Positions 23,266-34,534 of a stretch of DNA of 64,000 bases are shown here, one piece after another. Within the stretch, counting starts at the first letter, position 1; each line of letters begins with the position of its first letter. A program made the translations under genes and the position numbers. The notes under the pieces were generated by a model that had not been told where the DNA came from, did no database searches, and worked only from the letters and a program-made list of their open reading frames with translations. This DNA is from Strigamia acuminata (taxonomy: Eukaryota > Arthropoda > Chilopoda > Geophilomorpha > Linotaeniidae), in contig OX442317.1 of assembly GCA_949358305.1 (NCBI GenBank), forward strand, positions 6,142,186 through 6,206,185, read 5' to 3'.

Positions 23266-24052
23266 CTTCGAATACAAAATCTTCGAAAAGCGGTACAAGC
23301 ACAAATCTTCGAATACCGGTACACGCAAAAAAACTTCGAATACCGGTACAAGCACAAATCTTCGAATACCGGTACACCCAAAAAAACTTCGAATACCAGT
23401 ACACGCAAAAAAAACTTCGAATACCGGTACACGCAAAAAAACTTCGAATACTGGTACACCCAAAAAAACTTCGAATACCGGTACACGCAAAAACCTTCGA
23501 ATACCGGTACACGCAAAAACCTTCGAATACCGGTACATACAAAAAACTTCGAATCCAAACATTTCGAATACAAAAACTTCGAATACCGGTACACGCAAAA
23601 CAACTTCGAATACTGGTACACCCAAAACAACTTCGAATACCGGTACACGCAAAAACCTTCGAATACCGGTACATACAAAAAACTTCGAATCCAAACATTT
23701 CGAATACAAAAACTTCGAATACCGGTACACCCAAAGAAACTTCGAATACTGGTACACCCAAAAAAACTTCGAATACCGGTACATACAAAAAACTTCGAAT
23801 CCAAACATTTCGAATACAAAAACTTCGAATGCCGGTACACGCAAAAAAACTTCGAATACCGGTACACGCAAAAAAACTTCGAATACCGGTACATACAAAA
23901 AACTTCGAATCCAAACACTTCGAATACAAAAACTTCGAATACGGGTACACGCAAAAAAACTTCGAATACCGGTACACGCAAAAAAACTTCGAATACCGGT
24001 ACACGCAAAAACCTTCGAATACTGGTACATACAAAAACCTTCAAATACCGGT
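23266..24052. repeat. TTCGAATACCGGTACA minisatellite with composite units
   Basis: About 29 units of 26-28 bp have the core CTTCGAATACCGGTACACGC followed by an A-run. A second unit type (ACATAC, an A-run, CTTCGAATCCAAACA and TTTCGAATAC) is interspersed four times, giving a composite higher-order pattern. TTCGAA occurs in nearly every unit. The array is open in several frames on both strands because the unit lacks stop codons, which produces long but meaningless ORFs. Confidence 0.9.
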
Positions 24053-24290
24053 ACAGCACAAAAAATGCATTTTTTTTCTCCCAAAAATGCATTATTCTTC
24101 CCAAGAATGCATGTTTCTTTCCCAAAAAGCATGTTTCCCTCGCGTAAATGCATTTTCCTTTTTAAGAATGTATTTTCCTTCCCAAAATTGCATTTTTTCT
24201 CCCAAAAATTTATTTTTTTTTCCCAAAAATTTATTTTTCCTTCCAAAAATTTATTTTCCCTCCCAAAAATTCATTTTTATCGCTTTAAGA
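24053..24290. repeat. T-rich ~20-bp degenerate repeat
   Basis: A run of degenerate units of the form TGCATTTTTTCTCCCAAAAA follows the TTCGAA array without a gap. The unit sequence drifts along the array (TTCTTCCC, TTTCCTTCC). It resembles in reverse complement the A-rich GCAATTTTAC repeat in the NDUFA9 intron, but probably only by composition. Confidence 0.75.
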
Positions 24291-24443
24291 ATCATTGAAA
24301 ATAGTGGTCCGCAAACTTTAGTTGGATTGCGTATAACCGGAAGAAATAGACGGGACGTGGATACAGTTTGGATGGAAAATGAGCTGAACCCTGTTTGAGA
24401 GTGGCGCTGGCAGAAAACGTACGAGAGATGTTTGAAATTGAAG

Positions 24444-26592
24444 GTTTATTCATCAGGTAATTTGTGTTAATTATTGTTTTATTTGTTGGTTATTAATTAT
24501 TTTTTCTTTCTTTCCAGACAGCAATTGAATGGAATCTGCATGAATGGGGGAACTCCGAATTTAAGGCTAGGAATAGTTACTGGCAAAGCAAGGAATAATC
24601 CTTTTTCTCAGTTGGCAACTGGTTAATCCCGTTTCAATGGCCCACCGGGTAAAAGTGACCACACACAATGTACAAGGCAAAAATAGACGAGGTCCTACCA
24701 GGGTACCTCTTATATCTGTAGCACTACTGCTATCGACAGCCAACTGGTGAGTGATTTTCATGAATTGGCGCTTGCATAGCTGGAGAACCCTGTTTCTCTG
24801 CTATCATTTGACCAATGGGCAAAGTGGTTCAAAGAAAGGTGACAATCACGCATAGGTTATGAAGCCCAGAGTGACCATTATGCCGAGGAAAGAGAACGGA
24901 TTATAATATTGATTTGTCAGTGCGCTGCGCGGATTCATCAAGGCTCTCTTAGGAAGTAAACATGTTTCATCTGGTCTCTGTTCATGTTTACGGGGAGTCA
25001 TGGTTAGGGTAGTGCAGGCTCTTTTAGCAGTGTGTCCAGTTGAAGGCTCGCTACAGTGCTACAGGGTGCTTTGGACGCGATGCATTCTTTGGTTGTTCTC
25101 TGCTGGAGAGTTTGTACAGCTTTGTTGCGTTGGATGGGAGGAGTTCGTGGCGAATTGCAGGTTTATTCATCAGGTAATTTGTGTTAATGTTTTATTTGTT
25201 GGTTATTAATTATTTTTTCTTTCTTTCCAGACAGCAATTGAATGTAATCTGCATGAATGAATCTGCAGAACTCCGAATTTAAGGCTAGGAATAGTTACTG
25301 GCAAAGCAAGGAATAATCCTTTTTCTCAGTTGGCAACTGGTTAATCCCGTTTCAATGGCCCACCGGGTAAAAGTGACCACACACAATGTACAAGGCAAAA
25401 ATAGACGAGGTCCTACCAGGGTACCTCTTATATCTGTAGCACTACTGCTATCGACAGCCAACTGGTGAGTGATTTTCATGAATTGGCGCTTGCATAGCTG
25501 GAGAACCCTGTTTCTCTGCTATCATTTGACCAATGGGCAAAGTGGTTCAAAGAAAGGTGACAATCACGCATAGGTTATGAAGCCCAGAGTGACCATTATG
25601 CCGAGGAAAGAGAACGGATTATAATATTGATTTGTCAGTGCGCTGCGCGGATTCATCAAGGCTCTCTTAGGAAGTAAACATGTTTCATCTGGTCTCTGTT
25701 CATGTTTACGGGGAGTCATGGTTAGGGTAGTGCAGGCTCTTTTAGCAGTGTGTCCAGTTGAAGGCTCGCTACAGTGCTACAGGGTGCTTTGGACGCGATG
25801 CATTCTTTGGTTGTTCTCTGCTGGAGAGTTTGTACAGCTTTGTTGCGTTGGATGGGAGGAGTTCGTGGCGAATTGCAGGTTTATTCATCAGGTAATTTGT
25901 GTTAATTAATGTTTTATTTGTTGGTTATTAATTATTTTTTCTTTCTTTCCAGACAGCAATTGAATGTAATCTGCATGAATGAATCTGCAGAACTCCGAAT
26001 TTAAGGCTAGGAATAGTTACTGGCAAAGCAAGGAATAATCCTTTTTCTCAGTTGGCAACTGGTTAATCCCGTTTCAATGGCCCACCGGGTAAAAGTGACC
26101 ACACACAATGTACAAGGCAAAAATAGACGAGGTCCTACCAGGGTACCTCTTATATCTGTAGCACTACTGCTATCGACAGCCAACTGGTGAGTGATTTTCA
26201 TGAATTGGCGCTTGCATAGCTGGAGAACCCTGTTTCTCTGCTATCATTTGACCAATGGGCAAAGTGGTTCAAAGAAAGGTGACAATCACGCATAGGTTAT
26301 GAAGCCCAGAGTGACCATTATGCCGAGGAAAGAGAACGGATTATAATATTGATTTGTCAGTGCGCTGCGCGGATTCATCAAGGCTCTCTTAGGAAGTAAA
26401 CATGTTTCATCTGGTCTCTGTTCATGTTTACGGGGAGTCATGGTTAGGGTAGTGCAGGCTCTTTTAGCAGTGTGTCCAGTTGAAGGCTCGCTACAGTGCT
26501 ACAGGGTGCTTTGGACGCGATGCATCCTTTGGTTGTTTTCTGCTGGAGAGTTTGTACAGCTTTGTTGCGTTGCGCTGCGAGGAGTTCGTGGG
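24444..26592. repeat. 718-bp unit in three tandem copies
   Basis: Copies begin with GTTTATTCATCAGGTAATTT at 24444, 25161 and 25879. The periods are 717-718 bp, and 722 bp where AATT has been gained. They are almost identical, so the duplication is recent. Each holds a donor-like CAG/GTAATTTG, a pyrimidine tract and an acceptor-like TTCTTTCCAG, as if each were an exon plus intron. The third copy diverges after TTGTTGCGTTG near 26570. Identical 64-codon ORFs recur on the - strand but resemble nothing known. Confidence 0.93.
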
Positions 26593-28290
26593 GAATGGTG
26601 TACCTGAATAAACCTTCAATACGTGGATCAAGATGTCATTCAAGTTGGATCGTTTGTTTGGATTTGCAAGGGATTTTGGACAATGGATGTTGGTCGTCAG
26701 CCTACATTGAGCAGCGAAAATGTTGGTCGTCAGTGAAGCATTTACTTTTTGTTTATTGTATTTAAATTCATTGTGTAATTTTCGTTTTAAACTGTTTCTG
26801 TTGTTTGATATGGCAAGATAATTTGCCACCAACCTCAGCTGGGTTTTTTTTATGTTTTCCCAGTCGGTAATGTTAATGCAAGGTTGGATCCTCGTTAAAA
26901 TTGTTCCCACAGATTGCAAAAAAGAGGCAATATGGTTAAACTAAGAATAAAAACAAGAAACAAATAAAGAATAAAAAACAACAAAAAATAAAGAATAAAA
27001 ACAAGAAAAATGAATGAAGAATAAAAACAGATTTACATGTTATATAATCGTATTTTCGATAAAATTAGCTTTCATCCGTTATCAACTAAAGGAGGATTAG
27101 GTTGCTGTATTGTATCCATAGTTTGGGAAAATTACAAGGTATGTATTTCAATGTATTATTCTGTGAAATATTGAAAGGATTTCAAGTGTAGATAATGTGT
27201 TTGAAAATAATCATCAAATTGTTGTTGGAATTTCACCGGAAGTACAAACAGAAAGAAGAATCATATTGGTTAGTTGCAGGTCCACCAGATTGAAACATGG
27301 AACTGGTTATCAGTCGACGAGCGTCAGGATTGAAAAATTAATGTCGGTGGATAAATTATTGTTAACAAAGCAGAAAATTATGACATTTTTTTTGTTATGT
27401 TGTAAATTTTAAAACGATGAAATGTGGATAGATTGACTCTGTAAGATCTCCCGTGCACAGTATACTCTATACTCTACACTGTGCTCCCGTGTTAGATGAT
27501 GTAGCGATATGAGCGGTATTCAATACGGTATTGGTTTATTTATTCGTTTCTAGATGGCGGTAGCGATCAGAGACAGTTTGTGATAGAAAAACTATGGCGC
27601 CATCTATATTTCTAAGTTGCTATGAATTAGGGAGTCAAAATTCCACTGATGGGTGATATTTGAATGTTGTGCGGAACATACAAGACTGTTAATGATGAGA
27701 ATGTTTGACAAAAAATGTGGCTGATTGAATTATGAAGAAATAAAATGTTAAAAAAAAAAATTTGTGTGTTCTTGGTCGTGTTTTGGTTCATGCATCGACG
27801 CTGATAACTCTTGGAATATAAAAAACACGGCCGTTCAAACCGTCAGTTCCTATTTGATTGCGATAGATGGCACATTTTAAAAATATCCACCAATGTGGAA
27901 GCTAGCCGGTCATGACGCGTACATTCTCTATCCACAATCCGATCTGAATTTTGCTTCCGATCGTATTTCCGGTAGAATTTCATATTCAATACGGTATTAT
28001 TTCGCTCAGTCGTCTCTAGATGGCAGGAGTGATCAGAGACCAGTTTGCGATACGAAAACAGTGGCGCCATCTATGTTTTCAAGTTGCTATTAGTTAGGAG
28101 TTGAAATTCCTCTGACTCATGAGTGGTGATTATGCTTTGAAAAAGACCCGATCTATCGCCCATGGAAGCAATGCAATACGGTATAGTATAGTCCTAGCTT
28201 GTATTTTACACACAGTTCGGTTTCAACAGGTTTGGCACACCTGCTATAAATTGTATGTTTTTCGGATTTATTGTTCAGATTGAAGCGACT
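26593..28290. other. Intergenic region with a diverged ~130-bp direct repeat pair
   Basis: Two related segments at about 27513-27660 and 27985-28125 share TATTCAATACGGTATT, CTAGATGGC, GATCAGAGAC, TGGCGCCATCTAT and AAGTTGCTAT in the same order and spacing. They are diverged copies of one element. TACGGTA motifs at their left ends recall the palindromic elements elsewhere in the window. The other ORFs in this stretch are not convincing genes. Confidence 0.5.
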
Positions 28291-28299
28291 TTTGATCAT

Positions 28300-31112
28300 G
28301 AGCGATAAATTCGGATACGTTTATTCGATTTACACAGTTAAGTTTCAACAAGTTTTGCACGGTGGGAGATAAATTCGGATACGTTTAAGTCGTTTATTTG
28401 ACTCGCAGTTCAGTAGCAAATAGGATGTGTTTTTTAGATATTCAGTGCAGTTTCGTCAGTTTGTGTTTATGTCTGGGCGATAAATTCGGATGCGTTTTCA
28501 CACATACAGAGCAGTTTCAGCTTGAATTTCTGCGTGAGCGATAAATTCGGATGAGTTTTTGAGGTATTCTGTCCAGTTTTAGCTTGTATTTGTGCGTGGG
28601 CGATAAATTCGGATGGCTTTTTTAGATATTCATTGCAATTTCAGCTTTTATTTGTGCGTGGGCGATAAATTCGGATGCATTTTTTTGTTTTGCTGTGTAT
28701 TTTCAGCAAGTTTTGTAGGGTAGGCGAAAAATTCGGATGCTTTTTTGGATGTATTGTACGGATTGAAGCTAGTTTTCATCGTTTGCGATAAAATCGGATG
28801 CGTTTTTAGGCTTTGTTGTTTAGTTTCAGCTAGTATTGCACTGTGGGCGATAAATTCGGATGCATTTTATGAATTTGCAGTTAAGTTTCAACAAGTTTTG
28901 CAACTTGGCCGATAAATTTGGATGCATTTTATGAATTTGCAATTAAGTTTCAACAACTTTTGCAACTTGGCCGATAAATTCGGATGCATTTTATGAATTT
29001 GCAATTAAGTTTCAACAAGTTTTGCAACTTGGCCGATAAATTCGGATGCATTTTATGAATTTGCAGTTGAGTTTCAACAAGTTTTGCAACTTGGCCAATA
29101 AATTCGGATGCATTTTATGAATTTGCAATTAAGTTTCAACAACTTTTGCAACTTGGCCGATAAATTCGGATGCATTTTATGAATTTGCAATTAAGTTTCA
29201 ACAAGTTTTGCAACTTGGCCGATAAATTCGGATGCATTTTATGAATTTGCAGTTGAGTTTCAACAAGTTTTGCAACTTGGCCGATAAATTCGGATGCATT
29301 TTATGAATTTGCAATTAAGTTTCAACAACTTTTGCAACTTGGCCGATAAATTCGGATGCATTTTATGAATTTGCAATTAAGTTTCAACAAGTTTTGCAAC
29401 TTGGCCGATAAATTCGGATGCATTTTATGAATTTGCAGTTGAGTTTCAACAAGTTTTGCAACTTGGCCGATAAATTCGGATGCATTTTATGAATTTGCAA
29501 TTAAGTTTCAACAAGTTTTGCAATTTGGTCGATAAATTCGGATGCATTTTATGAATTTGCAATTAAGTTTCAACAACTTTTGCAACTTGGCCGATAAATT
29601 CGGATGCATTTTATGAATTTGCAGTTGAGTTTCAACAAGTTTTGCAACTTGGCCGATAAATTCGGATGCATTTTATGAATTTGCAATTAAGTTTCAACAA
29701 CTTTTGCAACTTGGCCGATAAATTCGGATGCATTTTATGAATTTGCAGTTGAGTTTCAACAAGTTTTGCAACTTGGCCGATAAATTCGGATGCATTTTAT
29801 GAATTTGCAATTAAGTTTCAACAAGTTTTGCAACTTGGCCGATAAATTCGGATGCATTTTATGAATTTGCAGTTGAGTTTCAACAAGTTTTGCAACTTGG
29901 CCGATAAATTCGGATGCATTTTATGAATTTGCAATTAAGTTTCAACAACTTTTGCAACTTGGCCGATAAATTCGGATGCATTTTATGAATTTGAAGTTGA
30001 GTTTCAACAAGTTTTGCAACTTGGCCGATAAATTCGGATGCATTTTATGAATTTGCAGTTGAGTTTCAACAAGTTTCGCACGGTGGGCAATAAATTCGGA
30101 TGCATTTTTTTGTTTTGCTGTGTATTTTCAGCAAGTTTTGTAGGGTAGGCGATAAATTCGGATGCTTTTTTGTATTTATTGTACGAATTGAAGCTAGTTT
30201 TACTCGTATGCGATAAATTCGGATGCGTTTATTGGTTTTGCTGTTTAGTTTCAACAAGATTTGCAATGTGGGCGATAAATTCTGATGTGTTTTATGAATA
30301 AGCAGTAAAGTTTAGCACGGTAGACAATAAATTCTGATGTGTATTGTGGATTTGCAGTGAAGTTTTGTACGGTAGGCGATAAAATCGGATGTGTTTTGCG
30401 AATTTGCACTGTAGTCTTGTACGGTAGGCGATAAATTCGGATGTGTTTTGTGGATTTGCAGTTGAGTTTCAACAAGTTTTGCAACTTGGCTGTGAAATTG
30501 GGATGCTTTTTTGGATTTATTGTACGAATTGAAGCTAGTTTTACTCGTGGGCGATAAATTCGGATATATTTTATGAATTTGCTGTTTAGTTTCTACAAGT
30601 TTAGCACGGCAGCTGATAAATTCGGATTTATTTATTGATTTTGCTGTTTAGTTTCTGCAAGTTTTGCACCGTGGGTCATAAATTCGGATGGGTTATGTGG
30701 ATTTGCAGTGAAGTTTTGTATGTTAGGGCATAAATTCGAATGTGTTTTGTGGATTTGCAGTGAAGTTCCAACAAGTTTAGCACGGTAGGCGATAAATTCG
30801 AATGTGTTCATTGGTTGTACTGTTGAGTATCAACAAGTTTTGCACGGTGGGCGATAAATCACACACGTTTTTTTGGACTCACTGTTCGGTTTTGTGCGTG
30901 GCAAATAAGTTCTGATACGTTTTTTGAAGCTCTATTTCAGATTACAAGTAAATACCCTTTGTACGTGGGCAATAAATTCGGATACGTTCATTGTATTCAC
31001 AGTTCAGTTTCAAACCGGATTTATACGAAGGCAATATATTCGGATACGTTTATTATATTCACAATTCAGTTTCAAACCGGTTTTGCACGAAGGCAATAAA
31101 TTCGGATACCTT
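28300..31112. repeat. Satellite with conserved GCGATAAATTCGGATGC box; 62-bp core array
   Basis: Roughly 45 units each contain a box close to GGCGATAAATTCGGATGC. In the core (28858-30100) twenty units keep an exact 62-bp period and are nearly identical. In the flanks (28300-28857 and 30100-31112) the spacing varies and the text between boxes has diverged, while the box remains readable. Core units differ at two diagnostic places (GCAATTAAG or GCAGTTGAG; CAACAACTT or CAACAAGTT), and the first ten cycle as a trimer of about 186 bp. This is a satellite with higher-order structure, not a CRISPR array. Confidence 0.95.
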
Positions 31113-31443
31113 TTTGGGATCTACTGTACAGATTCAACAGATTTCTCTAGCAGTAGAGTGTGTACGTTTCAGAGCGCAACCGAATATAACTGGCTACAAA
31201 TTGCGGCCGTAGTGATAATTGTAGTACCCGTATCAGTAGAAACAGGATATTGCGCCAGTAAATATTGTAAATCCAATCGGATGACTCTAGTACTTGTTCA
31301 AATATATTTTATTAAGTGAATCGATTGCAATTTCTGCCGAAATCGAGAATTTATCGAACCGAACAGCCGTACCGCGAGCGGATGTACGAGTAAATCAAAC
31401 AAAGACGTTTTTCAAAATTCAAATTATTCAAATAAATTTATCG

Positions 31444-31481
<38 letters not shown>

Positions 31482-31703
31482 GGTTCAACTCTATCACATT
31501 TTATCTTTTCATTGAAGTATTGATTCTCAGAGAATAGTTTTCTTTGAAAAATAATTCTTGACAAGAAAGACTTCTGATTTTTATTTCAACATTAAATTTC
31601 ACATACAATTTTTTTCTTTTTTAAATATTCCATTCCAATTTATTTCAATCATAGTCATAATAATCTGTAAAATGAATAAAAAAAAATGGCTCTTCTGTAT
31701 TAT
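31113..31703. other. Intergenic region with (TTA)n microsatellite
   Basis: No supported gene. A perfect TTA/ATT trinucleotide run lies at about 31447-31480. TTTATT at 31639-31644 reads as AATAAA on the - strand and is the likely poly(A) signal of the small membrane-protein gene ending at 31704. Confidence 0.6.
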
Positions 31704-32250
31704 TTAAATGACTCGAATACCTCTGTTTATGAATTTCGACTCGTTTTCTGACGGTTGTGTTGGAATTGTAACTAGCGGTGGTGGAATTTCTTGGGGTGAT
31801 GCCGGTCCAATCGGTCCAGCAGAGCCAAAAGGCGACGGTGTTTCGTAGGGGTCTGGTGCTGGTGGGTTCTTGGCATAAGTATCGGCTGCAATTGTCAACA
31901 ATTTAATAAAATTAATACCCGATTTACATTAGCTAAGTTTCCCTCGTGATGTACCCGGATGGGATAACGCCCAAACTAAAAACGCTATCAGCAAAGACGT
32001 AAAAACCAAGAGCAAAACTGCAAGAATGCAAATGCAGCCAATTCGCCAAGCCCTAAAAAATGTTTATATTTTAAGGCTTTAAATTTTTTGTTAGTATTTT
32101 TTTGTTTTTTTTATAAATTTGCCATTCGTATCCGCGGGTTTCCAACGTTGACGGACATGGTTTTGAACGAACTGGACTCCCATTGGCTCCCTCCGTATAT
32201 GCTAAATTGTGTGATGGGCGATGATGATACGGAGAAGGTTTAGATGACAT
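31704..32250 (-). CDS. Small single-pass membrane protein, unknown family
   Basis: Three exons in transcript order encode about 138 residues: 32250-32123, 32052-31955 and 31885-31704. The hydrophilic N-terminus (MSSKPSPYHHRPSHN... ending ETRGYEW) is followed by AWRIGC and a strong hydrophobic segment of about 22 residues (ICILAVLLLVFTSLLIAFLV), then a proline-rich tail (PPAPDPYETPSPF, IPPPLV). There is no cleavable signal peptide. Basic residues before the membrane segment suggest the N-terminus is cytosolic. The first intron needs a GC donor (GAATG/GCAAAT), and all phases then agree. I do not recognise the family. The start at 32250 is the first in-frame ATG; a GTG upstream at 32298 is unlikely. 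Confidence 0.6.
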
Positions 32251-32328
32251 TTTAAGTCGTCTATCATTAAAATTTTCAACAAAACCCGAAGAAAACACAT
32301 TGAAATGATTGTTTCATTGCAAAAAAAA

Positions 32329-32334
32329 TTTATT
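32329..32334 (-). terminator. Poly(A) signal of FBXO47
   Basis: AATAAA on the - strand lies about 160 bp after the FBXO47 stop and only about 80 bp before the ATG of the next - strand gene (32250). This leaves almost no room for an independent promoter. Confidence 0.5.
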
Positions 32335-32495
32335 GTTGTCTAATAAAATGGATAAAATAGTGTTAAAAACTCGAAAAATGAACATAAATGTACAAAAAAA
32401 ACAGAAAAAAACCGTAACTGAAACTGTAAACATAAAGAACAATCTTAGTAAATCTAACAATAATTTAATTTAATTTATAAATAAAGATGTTGTTG

Positions 32496-34230
32496 TTATT
32501 CTTCCAAGTCGAAGGTCCAATAGCTGACGGAGTGCTTAAAAAGTTCCGTAAACGAATCCAGAATTTTCATCATCGTCTGCTCAGAGTCTTCGTCGCCTGA
32601 ATCAAAAATACAAAAAAAAAATTAATTAAATTAAATTAAATTTAAATTTAATTAATTTTTTAATACCGATTTCAGACAAGTCGTACGACAACATAATCGC
32701 AGTACGAAACGAGTCGGCGATTGCATTCCAATAGGAAATTTTATCGCGTTTTAATGGAATTCGATCACAGATGCTCGTGATGACGTTCATCGAGAATAAA
32801 TGCTCTCCTTCGCACTTAATGCTGACCAATGACAACGACGTTAACAGTGACGCGGCTTCTCCGTATTCCCCTTTACTCAGTATATCTTCGAGATATAAAA
32901 TCGTTATATCTTTCCCGCATAAATAAAGCAAAGTGCTGACGTTTTCGGGCAACCAATCTGAAGGTGTCGCTAAATAAGAAACCATTTTTAAAATAAAAAA
33001 TTAAATTAAAAAAATTAAAAAATTAATTACTCGTGATCTCGGACAAGAGTGTGATGATGTCGCTGTCCTTCCAATCGCTACTCAAGTGATACAACATGAA
33101 AATACCAACGGCTAACTCCTTGAAATAGTGTTTTGCCTCGTCTAAATTCGCTATCACGTGCTCGTTCATTTCGGTCCATTGAATTTCATCTAATAAAATA
33201 AAAATAAATGAAAATAAAATCGGCGGGAAATTCAAAATTTTAATTTTTTTTTTAACCATTTTGAATCGGTGCGAACAAAATGAGGAATAGTTTCGCTTGA
33301 TGGACCATTCGAAGTGATCTGATGATCGTTGATAACCAAAAGCTCTTTTGTCTCACATTTTCACACTCGTCAATAAAAATGCTTCGGTAAAACAAACGAA
33401 TTATCAGCTCCAAATGCTTCCTCGAGCCTAAAATCCGATTTAAATCAATTAAAACCTCGAAATCTAAACCAACAATTGTTATATACCAATATGCGAACTC
33501 AAACTCAGGTCGATGTATTTCATAATTTTCGATTTCTTTCCTATCGCCTCAAAAACTCGATAATATTCGGTGTTGTCCCAGCCGCTAATAACCGTATGGA
33601 TGAATTTCCCATAATAAGTTAGCGAAGCACACTTTCTTAAGCATTGGCAATCGGGTTCTCGACACTTTAACTGCAAAAAAAATCAAAAAAGTTAAACAAA
33701 ATCGAAAAAACTCAACGATAACGATGAAAATTGATGAAAATTGATGAAAATTGAATTTTTTAATTTACGCTGGATATATATTCGTCGATTTTTCTCAATC
33801 TTTCTTTAGTTGGATAAAGACACGTCAATCTCTTCATCAAAATCCCCAGGTTTCTGAATTGTCTTCGTATGCTCGTTACTTTGTCAATTGATGTTTTGGC
33901 GAGAATTATGCAGTTTGGTGCGAACAGTTTGAGACCTTGTTTGGAATTTGCGAAGTTTTCGATCAAATTTCGCATTGATTTTGATGACAGGGTTAGTAAT
34001 CCCAAGTCGTCGACTGAAAGTGTGAAGAAAATGAAATAGTGCGTGGTAAATTGACTGTTTTGTATCGATATTTGTTACTCACCTGGTAGGTAGTGAAAAA
34101 TGCGATAAATTATTTCAAGTGGCAGTTGATTGAAGAGACCTAAAGGTGATGTTTTCTGTTGGATTTGGTTGGAATTTTTTTCCATTAGACGAAGAGAGCG
34201 TCGAAGTTTACGTAAAATGTAATTGCGCAT
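32496..34230 (-). CDS. FBXO47: F-box only protein 47
   Basis: Seven exons in transcript order encode 436 residues (human about 452): 34230-34083, 34013-33769, 33670-33487, 33427-33257, 33189-33031, 32969-32667 and 32596-32496. An F-box lies at about residues 33-75 (FNQLPLEIIYRIFHYLP, then LTLSSKSMRNLI). The family signature follows: ILMKRLTCLYPTKERLRKID, CASLTYYGKFIHTVISGWD, FWLSTIIRSLRMVHQAKLFL, and LPENVSTLLYLCGKDI. FBXO47 proteins are SCF-type adaptors with germline roles; PROM-1, the C. elegans relative, acts in meiotic prophase and homologue pairing. That this one acts in meiosis is inferred. It is head to head with NDUFA9. Confidence 0.92.
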
Positions 34231-34534
34231 CGTTTTATTCTGAAAAGAATGTGTATTTAATGTTCTTGTTGATGCGGTCCGAGCAGACGACTCAGCCGAC
34301 GTTATTTAAATTTTTAAATTTTTTCTAACACTAACGGCAGCTCGATACTTGATGGTTTACTTCAGTAATTTTTTTGTTTATATCAAAAATGAAGTTAGAA
34401 TAATATCGTCAAATACAAAATAATTTTAATTTAAATAAGTATTACATATATGGTTTAAATTTTAAATTCTAAATTTCTTACCCGTTAATAAATATGGGGG
34501 ATTCGTCCTTTATTTAGAATTTAAAATCGGAGCA
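34231..34534. promoter_or_regulatory. Shared intergenic region between FBXO47 and NDUFA9
   Basis: Only 304 bp separate the two divergent start codons, so this segment must hold both 5' UTRs and promoters and may act bidirectionally. No TATA box, CRE or CpG-rich core is obvious; it is AT-rich (TTTAAATTTTTAAATT near 34305). Confidence 0.5.

Larger units (their letters stand above)
22268..24457 (+). ncRNA. Possible spliced non-coding transcript through a minisatellite
   Basis: Consensus-like splice sites line up on the + strand: acceptor TTTTTGCAG before 22268, donor CTTGTAAGTAAA near 22812, acceptor TCTCTTTCCAG before 23005, and donor CATCAGGTAATTTG near 24457. The next acceptor is TTCTTTCCAG near 24518. 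No long ORF outside the satellite is conserved. These sites could be chance matches in AT-rich DNA, so this is only a transcript hypothesis. Confidence 0.2.

Noticed and set aside
23188-24298. Long ORFs (about 270-350 codons) on both strands
   Set aside because: They are by-products of a stop-free minisatellite unit read in several frames; no start context, splice support or known domain.
24567-26201. Three identical 64-codon - strand ORFs in the 718-bp repeats
   Set aside because: Identity follows from recent DNA duplication and gives no evidence of coding constraint. They start at ATG but match no family I recognise.
26491-26919. 142-codon - strand ORF
   Set aside because: It runs from the divergent end of the third repeat copy into unique DNA, with no domain or splice support.
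28300-31112. CRISPR-like array (short conserved box with spacers)
   Set aside because: The spacers are themselves repeats in a 62-bp unit, there are no cas genes, and the DNA is from an animal nucleus. It is a satellite.
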